Source: Acidobacteriota bacterium
GTDB taxonomy: Bacteria > Acidobacteriota > Terriglobia > Bryobacterales > Bryobacteraceae
Assembly (NCBI GenBank): GCA_016185425.1
Contig: JACPNQ010000043.1
Span: 1-64,000, forward strand
Length of the DNA stretch: 64,000 nucleotides
Reading direction: 5' to 3'
Positions 58,144-64,000 of this stretch are shown here, one piece after another. Numbering within the stretch: the stretch's first letter is position 1; every line of letters begins with the position of its first letter. The notes under the pieces are model-generated. The model searched no databases and had not been told where the DNA came from. It worked only from the letters and a program-made list of their open reading frames with translations. A program made the translations under genes and the position numbers.

Positions 58144-59652
58144 TCAGTTGAACTGGCGGCGTTTTGGCGGGCGCAAGGGCTGGTCGTCTTCGGCAGCTTC
58201 GGGCTCGTGTGCGCGGCGGCGCTCTTCGGGAGCGGAGAACCCTAGCTCCTCGCTCCGGCTGATCCGGCGATGGGCATAGAGGCCTTCGAGGATGAACTCT
58301 CCGGCGGCCGCGCGAACGGCGTCGGGTTCGCTGGCGGCCAGACCAAGCGCACGGGTTTTTTCCATCAGGCCATCGACGGCAAGGAGCTGTTCGACGAGGC
58401 CGGAACTACTGGTGGCGGCATCTACCTTCAGCGATCCGCCTCGCTCGAAGTACTTGATCGTCGTAGCGACGTTGACGCCCTCGAAGTAGCTGCTATAGAT
58501 GCGTCCGACGGCCATCCGGATTAGCTCACGGGCCACGGTTTCGCCGCCCTTCAGTTCCCCTTCGTATTCGAGCTCGATTTTGCCGGTGATGGAGGAAAGT
58601 GCACCGTAGATATCCGCGATGCGCGGGACAGCCTCCAGTTCGGCATTCCCGATGGCGCGGCGTTCCGCGTTCGACACGACGTTCTCCATCACCGAGATCG
58701 GCAGACGCTGCGAGACGCCGGAGCGCTTGTCGATCTTTTTGTCGTCGCGGGCCAGGAAGGCGATCGACTCGACGACTTCGCGAATATATTTGGGTACGAT
58801 GACGCGGGCGGCGTTGGTGCGCGCCGTCCACGCCTCCTGCGCGGTGATGGCCAGGCCGTGCTCGAGAGTAGCGGGGTAGTGGGTGCGAATTTCGCTGCCG
58901 ATGCGGTCCTTCAGCGGCGTGATGATCTTGCCACGCGCGGTGTAGTCTTCGGGGTTGGCAGTGAAGATGAGGAGAACGTCAAGCGGGAGGCGCACTGGGA
59001 AGCCTTTAATCTGCACGTCGCCTTCCTGCATGACATTGAAAAGGCCGACCTGGATCTTGCCGGCGAGATCGGGCAGTTCGTTGATGGCGAAGAGGCCGCG
59101 ATTGGCGCGGGGGAGCAGGCCATAGTGAACGTTCAGGTCGCTGACGATATCGTGGCCTTGGCGGGCGGCCTTGATGGGGTCGATGTCGCCGATCATGTCG
59201 GCGATAGTAACGTCCGGCGTGGCGAGTTTTTCGATGTAACGGTCGTTGCGGGACAGCCACGCGATGGGGGTGGCATCGCCGAGAGAGGCGATCTGCTGGC
59301 GGCCGAACGTCGACACAGGCGCGAGGGGGTGGTCCTTGATTTCGGATCCGGCGATATAGGGGATCGTCTCATCGAGCAGCGTGGTCAGCATACGGATGAG
59401 GCGGGTTTTCGCCTGGCCGCGGAGGCCGAGCAGGATGAAGTTGTGTCGCGAGAGGAGGGCGTTGACGATCTGCGGAATAACAGTGTCATCGTAGCCGTGG
59501 ACGCCGGGGAAAAGATTTCCTCCTTCGCGGAGGCGCGTTATGAGATTCTCGCGAACCTCTTCTTTGACGGTGCGGGCGGGGTGGCAGCGTTGGACCCAGG
59601 AGCTTGCTTTTAATTCGCCCAACGTCGCTGGCTTTGATTCCGGAGAAGACAC
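58144..59652 (-). CDS. MoxR/magnesium-chelatase-I-like AAA+ ATPase
   Basis: 502 residues. NFILLGLRGQAKTRLIRML is the P-loop (GxxGxxKT, the variant normal for this subgroup), GLFAINELPDLAGKIQVGLFNVMQEGDVQIKG holds Walker B, LLIFTANPEDYTARGKIITPLKDRIGSEI sensor 1 and Arg finger region. C-terminal Arg/Glu/Pro-rich tail (KRRQFN). Forms a chaperone pair with the downstream VWA protein. Target complex unknown. Confidence 0.9.
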   Translation of the reverse strand: MSSPESKPATLGELKASSWVQRCHPARTVKEEVRENLITRLREGGNLFPGVHGYDDTVIPQIVNALLSRHNFILLGLRGQAKTRLIRMLTTLLDETIPYIAGSEIKDHPLAPVSTFGRQQIASLGDATPIAWLSRNDRYIEKLATPDVTIADMIGDIDPIKAARQGHDIVSDLNVHYGLLPRANRGLFAINELPDLAGKIQVGLFNVMQEGDVQIKGFPVRLPLDVLLIFTANPEDYTARGKIITPLKDRIGSEIRTHYPATLEHGLAITAQEAWTARTNAARVIVPKYIREVVESIAFLARDDKKIDKRSGVSQRLPISVMENVVSNAERRAIGNAELEAVPRIADIYGALSSITGKIELEYEGELKGGETVARELIRMAVGRIYSSYFEGVNVATTIKYFERGGSLKVDAATSSSGLVEQLLAVDGLMEKTRALGLAASEPDAVRAAAGEFILEGLYAHRRISRSEELGFSAPEERRRAHEPEAAEDDQPLRPPKRRQFN

Positions 59653-59792
59653 AAAATCCCCCTATTCGCGATTGTAGCAGCCCGTCCGATTACCTGTTTC
59701 GATCCAACTCCTGATAGAATCCGCCATACACCTCGTAACGGTGGCAGAGTGCGGGGAAAGCACGATGCCTGAATGGAACAAAAAGAATTCGA

Positions 59793-60623
59793 ATGCCTAA
59801 TGACCTCCCCGAAGTTGAGTACCAGCGATTTTGGAAGCGCCTGCAGCAAATTGGCTTGAACGCCTATGAGTCCCGGTCCTACCTGGTTTTGGTTGGCCAC
59901 CCGAAGTTCAAGGCTTTGGAGTTAGCGGCGCGGGCGCACGTGCCGCGCCAGAAGATTTATGAAGTGCTGGATTCGCTGGTAGAGAAGGGTTTTGCGCAAG
60001 TGGTGCGGGAGAAGACGAAGCTGTTTTCCGCCGTCGAGCCATCGCTGGCCATTCCCGCCTATTTCGCGCGGCGCTCGCAACATTTGCAGCAGGAGTTGAC
60101 CGAGCAGTCGCGGTTTGCGACTGACTTAGTGGAAGATTTGAACGCGTCGTACTCGGAAGGGCAGGGAGGGCGCGGCACGCTCGACTTTTTGCGGATTGTA
60201 AGTGAGCCATTGCAGACGGCGGCGGAATACCGGCGGATGATATCCGAGGTGCAGACGGAGTATCTGGAGTTTTCGCGGCCGCCGTACGCGGTGGATCCGT
60301 TGAATGACGACTTAGTGCGCGCTGCGCGGCAGCGCGGTGTGCGGTGCCGGCTGTTAATTGAAGTAGGGACCCTCGACGATGAGCACCGGCGGCGGCTGAT
60401 GGAGTTTATGGATATTGGCGTGGAAGTCAGCCAAGTGCCGTCGCTCCCGTTGAAGCTGGCGTTGTTTGACGGCAAGCGGGGGTTGATCGCGTTGTTAGAT
60501 CCGGTGATTACGCGTCCAACCTGGACGTCGGTTGTCTTCGACCATGGCGGGCTGGCGGAGGCGATGCACGGGTTGTTTGAGGATTATTGGCGGCGGGCGA
60601 TTGCGATGCCGGCGAGAAGATAG
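59793..60623 (+). CDS. TrmB-family transcriptional regulator
   Basis: 276 residues. N-terminal winged helix 8-80 (RLQQIGLNAYESRSYLVLVGHPKFKALELAARAHVPRQKIYEVLDSLVEKGFAQVV), the TrmB arrangement, followed by a short coiled coil and a C-terminal phospholipase-D-like effector domain (YRRMISEVQTEYLEFSRPPYAVDPL, VRCRLLIEVGTL, LKLALFDGKRGLIAL). TrmB regulators are sugar-responsive in archaea; ligand here unknown. Divergent from the MoxR gene. Confidence 0.85.
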   Translation: MPNDLPEVEYQRFWKRLQQIGLNAYESRSYLVLVGHPKFKALELAARAHVPRQKIYEVLDSLVEKGFAQVVREKTKLFSAVEPSLAIPAYFARRSQHLQQELTEQSRFATDLVEDLNASYSEGQGGRGTLDFLRIVSEPLQTAAEYRRMISEVQTEYLEFSRPPYAVDPLNDDLVRAARQRGVRCRLLIEVGTLDDEHRRRLMEFMDIGVEVSQVPSLPLKLALFDGKRGLIALLDPVITRPTWTSVVFDHGGLAEAMHGLFEDYWRRAIAMPARR

Positions 60624-60693
60624 GGTAACTCGCGATTTCTCCGTAAGGTTTCGAAAGTGACGTTCACCTCAGGTTGAAGTCAAGGATCCCGGG

Positions 60694-61053
60694 ATGGTGT
60701 TGAACAAGATTCCAGATCGAAAACTCCCGCCTGCCCCAAGCGATCTAAGTTGCCCCGGCTACAGTACGCAAGCGGTCTCAATCGGCTTTAGGTGGGGCAA
60801 TGAAAATCTGGACAGCAACGACACGATCAAAGACGTAAAGTTTGCTCCTCTCCAACAGGGGTACACGGACACGAATGTTCTGACATCCAGTGGTGGCAAC
60901 GAGACGGCGCGATGCCGTGAAATCCTGCATATCATAAACACGACTAAGACCGTTAATGTCGAGGTTAGATGGTTGGACGCGGGGCCGCCCCCGGTTGTCG
61001 TTCAGACAACGAATCCCGATTCTTTGCTGTCGGTATGTGCAAGCCGCCCATAA
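60694..61053 (+). CDS. hypothetical protein
   Basis: 119 residues; composition is beta-strand and polar rich (IGFRWGNENLDSNDTIKDVKFAPLQQGYTDTNV, NTTKTVNVEVRWLDAGPPPVVVQTT). It lacks a signal peptide although the neighbour appears secreted. Two Cys pairs. No family recognised. It ends eight bases before the chosen start of the large downstream gene. AT-richer than the surrounding genes. Confidence 0.5.
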   Translation: MVLNKIPDRKLPPAPSDLSCPGYSTQAVSIGFRWGNENLDSNDTIKDVKFAPLQQGYTDTNVLTSSGGNETARCREILHIINTTKTVNVEVRWLDAGPPPVVVQTTNPDSLLSVCASRP

Positions 61054-61061
61054 ATGTATGT

Positions 61062-63620
61062 ATGTCGCCGCGTAACAAACAGGTGCGCGGTCGGTCCGCC
61101 GTCTGTAGAAAATGGTGGGCGGTTGGCGCAACATGTCCGCTTTGGCTGATCTCATGCTATGAACGTCCAAAGGTTGAGGTACTTCAGCTTACCACTGGAA
61201 ATTCCGAGACTCGAGTGAGCGATGCGGCGATAGATTCAAACGGAAATCTTGTCGTTGTTGGGCACACGTTTACGACGGACTTGGGCTCGGCTGCGGTGTT
61301 CCAGCCGGAGTTTCGATCAACCCGAAACATCAGACTATACAACCCCGGCGTGAGGCAATTTATCCAGATTGCGATGACACCTGCTGCTGGTCTTTCGCTG
61401 GCCAGTAGCCTCGGGCACCGAGGGGAGCCATTTCTCGTGGGAGGCGGGCCCGCGTTTTATCGGCGAGTCGATGATTCCTGGAAGCGAACGATTCTCGATC
61501 CAGACAGATCGGACGCTTCGTTTGTAAGTCAGCATGTCTACGGCGCTGGGGGGACCAATTATGTTTATGTTTCCGATCGTACGCAGCAGGGTCGCCTCCG
61601 CTTGTTCTTGAGTCGAGACGCGGGAAGAAGTTGGAAGACACTTCCGCAGTCCGATGTATTCAATGTGTCGAGCGGAACCCCATTAGTTGTCGATTCGAAC
61701 AACCCTTGCCGCGTCCTGACCTCGGATGCGCGATTTCGAACTTTTGACTGCGGCTTTACATGGGAAAGGATTACTTCGACCCAGGTTTCGGGCATAAGGT
61801 TTTTTGACAACGGAAGATTCATCACACAACAATTTGTTCCGAATGCCGCACCGTCGCAACAGATCGTGGTGAGTGTCGATCTTGGAGGTACATGGTACCC
61901 AATTGCAGCAATACCTCCAGCGTTAGGCGTCTTTTCCCCAGATCCCGTTAACGAGGGTGAGTTCCTAGCCCGGGGCGAAGACGGAGTGTACCGATCTACT
62001 GGTTCAAGCTCAAATTGGACACGGTCGCTTTCATGGGCGAGTTTAGGTTTCAGCGAAGTCTCGGTATATAGCAACGGCTACTATTGGGAGAATGGGAACC
62101 CCAACGTCTATATTTCCGGTGTTGCTAAGACGACTTCCGCAGGCAGCGCGGGCAACTTCCTGATTCACTCTGACGATGGCTTTCAGACGGTTAACGTTCT
62201 CAGGGCACCTTCTGTAGATAATTCGAGCAACGATGTCGCTTTGGGTCCGGACGGCGGACTCTATGTGCAGAGCTACCCGCAGCCTGACGCATTCGTCGCT
62301 AAATTTAGTCCCTCGGGTGAGCAGTTCTTCTTCACGTATCTTGGCGGAGAAGACTTCGATGCTGCCACCACAGTTTCGATCGACGCCGAGGACAATATCA
62401 TTGTCGGGGGCCGCACGAAATCATCCCAGTTTCCTTTCACGAGTTCGACCGTAGAGAACGCCCAGGGTTTTGTAGCTAAGATCTCCGCCGATGGCAGGCG
62501 GCTCGTCTGGTCAACGAGAGTTCCGATGGCGGCGGTCGATTTGCCTTTGCTGGTGGCGACCGATAAAGGCGGCCGAATCTATGCGGCTTCGGGCGGCGAT
62601 GACGAGAAAAAACTGAGCGCCAGCGGCACGTTTCTACTGCGGCTGAGCGCGGCGGACGGGCACGTAGAGCAGTTGACCGATCTCCGCGACGTTCGGGACT
62701 TCCGATGCATGAAGTTGGACGCGAAGGGAGATCTTATCTTCGGGCACCGCAATGGCATCAGCCGATTCTCAACGGCGACGAATACAGCGTCCCTAATAGC
62801 ACAGATACCCGGTATTGAAGTAAGCAGTATCGCCTTCGATCCGTTCGGCGCGATTACTGCGATGGGCGCGAATTTCAGGACCTTGCAGCGGAACGAACCG
62901 ATGGCCCTCACCACGCCCAATGCATTTCAACGCGTTGGCTACAATCAGGGCGACTTTTTCCCGAGCGTTACGCCGGACGCCTATATCGGTAAGTTCTCGC
63001 CCGAAGGTATGCGGATTTCCGCGACGCTTTTTGGCGGCAATAGTCCCGAGCGGATTTTGGACGGCGTACTGGATCCCGGCGGCAACCTCGTGGCGATCGG
63101 CAGGCCGGGCGGTGACGATACGCCTTGGCGCTCTGTGGAATCGATGCGAACGACCTATTCCGGCCCGGCGAGTTTCGTGCTGAAGATGGACGACAAGAAT
63201 GAGGCCGTGCGGTATTCCACATATCTGGACGGTTTCTTTGCGACGAAGGTCTTTCCGCATCCGGAAGGCGGCCATTGGATTGTGGGATGGGGATACTACG
63301 GCGCGCCCTACGGAACGGGTGAAAGCGATATTTTGCTGTACCGAATCCGGTCGTCACCGGCGGAGCTGCCACGTATCGACTCCATTGTTCCCGCGGTGCT
63401 GTTCACCTACCTTCGTCCTGGAGATACGGCATCAATCAGCGGGGAGGGATTTGGCGGAGATTCGGTGGTGGAATTGGGCGAGCGCCAAGTGGCGCCGCGT
63501 AACGTGACGGCGGGGAAGATGGAGATCCTGTTGCCAGAGACGATGCCGGCGGGAGTCTATGCGGTGACCGTGGTGTCCGGTGGGAAACGGTCGGCGCCGG
63601 TGCGGCTGCGCATTTATTGA
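61062..63620 (+). CDS. large secreted SBBP beta-propeller protein with TIG-like C-terminus
   Basis: About 852 residues from ATG 61062; the start is uncertain because the frame is open from 60969. KWWAVGATCPLWLISC is a possible signal. Repeats include sortilin/BNR-type (FLSRDAGRSWKTLP, FDCGFTWERITS, SVDLGGTWYPIA) and SBBP-type (DAAIDSNGNLVVVGHTFTTD, VSIDAEDNIIVGGRTKSSQFPFTSS, AFVAKFSPSGEQFFFTYLGG) units. The last 85 residues form an IPT/TIG-like Ig domain (IDSIVPAVLFTYLRPGDTASISGEGFGGDSVVEL). Probably extracellular. Confidence 0.75.
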   Translation: MSPRNKQVRGRSAVCRKWWAVGATCPLWLISCYERPKVEVLQLTTGNSETRVSDAAIDSNGNLVVVGHTFTTDLGSAAVFQPEFRSTRNIRLYNPGVRQFIQIAMTPAAGLSLASSLGHRGEPFLVGGGPAFYRRVDDSWKRTILDPDRSDASFVSQHVYGAGGTNYVYVSDRTQQGRLRLFLSRDAGRSWKTLPQSDVFNVSSGTPLVVDSNNPCRVLTSDARFRTFDCGFTWERITSTQVSGIRFFDNGRFITQQFVPNAAPSQQIVVSVDLGGTWYPIAAIPPALGVFSPDPVNEGEFLARGEDGVYRSTGSSSNWTRSLSWASLGFSEVSVYSNGYYWENGNPNVYISGVAKTTSAGSAGNFLIHSDDGFQTVNVLRAPSVDNSSNDVALGPDGGLYVQSYPQPDAFVAKFSPSGEQFFFTYLGGEDFDAATTVSIDAEDNIIVGGRTKSSQFPFTSSTVENAQGFVAKISADGRRLVWSTRVPMAAVDLPLLVATDKGGRIYAASGGDDEKKLSASGTFLLRLSAADGHVEQLTDLRDVRDFRCMKLDAKGDLIFGHRNGISRFSTATNTASLIAQIPGIEVSSIAFDPFGAITAMGANFRTLQRNEPMALTTPNAFQRVGYNQGDFFPSVTPDAYIGKFSPEGMRISATLFGGNSPERILDGVLDPGGNLVAIGRPGGDDTPWRSVESMRTTYSGPASFVLKMDDKNEAVRYSTYLDGFFATKVFPHPEGGHWIVGWGYYGAPYGTGESDILLYRIRSSPAELPRIDSIVPAVLFTYLRPGDTASISGEGFGGDSVVELGERQVAPRNVTAGKMEILLPETMPAGVYAVTVVSGGKRSAPVRLRIY

Positions 63621-63659
63621 CCGGATTACGCCAGGTCGATTCTCGAGAAAGCCGCTGAC

Positions 63660-64000
63660 CTACCGCCCCCGGCTTTCCGCCGTGCTGGCGTCCTTCCGCG
63701 CTCGCACTTCGCGGACCGCATAAATGCGCCGTCCCTGGCTTTCGAAGTACGTCCGGATGAGCACCTCGCCCAGGATGCCGGTGCAAAAGAGCATCAAACC
63801 CGCCAGGAGCATCAGGCCGCCGGCGACCATCAGCGGGCCGTGCTGGCTCAGTAAGTCGCGCTGCATGTTGAGCAGCTTATAGACGAACAGGTAGGCAAGG
63901 ATTGCGCCGCCCGAACCGAGTCCGAGCAGTCCATACTTGCCGAAGAAGTGCATCGGGCGGGTGAAGTAAGTCAGCAGGAACCGGATGGTGATGATGTCGA
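63660..64000 (-). CDS. family 2 glycosyltransferase, C-terminal part (runs off window)
   Basis: Only the last 112 codons are inside the window; the frame is open to the edge (DIITIRFLLTYFTRPMHFFGKYG). Two transmembrane helices (LGLGSGGAILAYLFVYKLL, LMVAGGLMLLAGLMLFCTGILGEVLIR) and a short basic tail match DPM1/GtrB-type GT2 enzymes that transfer sugars to a polyprenyl phosphate. The catalytic domain is beyond 64000. Confidence 0.85.
   Translation of the reverse strand, partial: DIITIRFLLTYFTRPMHFFGKYGLLGLGSGGAILAYLFVYKLLNMQRDLLSQHGPLMVAGGLMLLAGLMLFCTGILGEVLIRTYFESQGRRIYAVREVRARKDASTAESRGR

Noticed and set aside
58144..59652. Inactive AAA+ ATPase because the P-loop reads GLRGQAKT
   Set aside because: This GxxGxxKT form is the normal variant for the MoxR/chelatase-I subgroup; Walker B and sensor motifs are intact.
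1..64000. tRNA or rRNA genes
   Set aside because: No cloverleaf with a GTTCGA-type T-loop and matching stems or rRNA core sequence was noticed; a covariance-model scan would be needed to be certain.

Overview
The window looks like chromosomal DNA of an Acidobacteriota member close to Bryobacter/Solibacter (order Bryobacterales). The DNA is GC-rich. Two secreted propeller/kelch proteins end in the Solibacter-type C-terminal domain (TIGR03437 family). There is a Planctomycete-type cytochrome fused to ankyrin repeats and a prenyltransferase/cyclase-like module, and many secreted TPR, beta-propeller and beta-barrel proteins. No rRNA, tRNA, integrase, transposase or CRISPR array was found. The taxonomic call is inference from gene content.

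Layout. 1-2.4 kb: a somewhat AT-richer edge with a secreted hypothetical and a DUF1353-like protein. 2.4-5.9 kb: cytochrome-ankyrin fusion, then an ECF sigma factor overlapping a membrane thioredoxin that sits where an anti-sigma factor is usually found. 5.9-6.5 kb: an array of five palindromic 54-bp elements plus one decayed copy. 6.5-10 kb: a compact minus-strand operon (HMA protein, MFS exporter, HExxH metallopeptidase, thiol-disulfide protein). 10-11.3 kb: a decayed gene, then a hicAB toxin-antitoxin locus with a 36-bp palindromic operator and a hicA carrying two competing N-terminal frames. 11.3-16.7 kb: kelch, YHS, beta-barrel and small membrane proteins on the minus strand; a small Cys-rich secreted protein, a multicopper oxidase and a TolC-family protein on the plus strand (probably copper handling). 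16.6-18.3 kb: a hybrid histidine kinase lacking its phospho-acceptor helix. 18.3-26.8 kb: lipoprotein, geranylgeranyl-reductase-like flavoprotein, hemL, sugar isomerase/oxidoreductase pair, PQQ-type propeller, and a tandem SagB-type oxidase with a small partner.

26.8-31.8 kb: the most interesting locus. It is a tightly coupled five-gene minus-strand operon: esterase, ATP-grasp ligase, GCS2 carboxylate-amine ligase, M29 aminopeptidase and a circularly permuted ATP-grasp-like ligase. This is the signature of ribosome-independent synthesis of a small peptide or amide. 31.8-44.5 kb: queG, TPR proteins, a GT-C-like membrane protein, a HIT protein, an IHF/HU protein, rpsA, a degenerate hybrid kinase, metH and a degenerate receiver. 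44.5-49.2 kb: a 3.9-kb segment flanked by an exact 24-bp direct repeat, holding a frameshifted propeller gene and a beta-barrel gene, followed by a multiply frameshifted methyltransferase pseudogene. 49.4-60.6 kb: PAS hybrid kinase, GNAT, RNase J, FAD oxidoreductase, chlorite-dismutase-like protein, aldo/keto reductase, MoxR/VWA pair and a TrmB-like regulator. 60.7-64 kb: two hypothetical/propeller genes and the end of a family-2 glycosyltransferase running off the window.

At the largest scale, the plus strand is G-rich whatever the gene direction up to about 26.7 kb, mostly C-rich from there to about 56.9 kb, then G-rich again. This could mean an inverted block whose left edge coincides with the start of the peptide-ligase operon.
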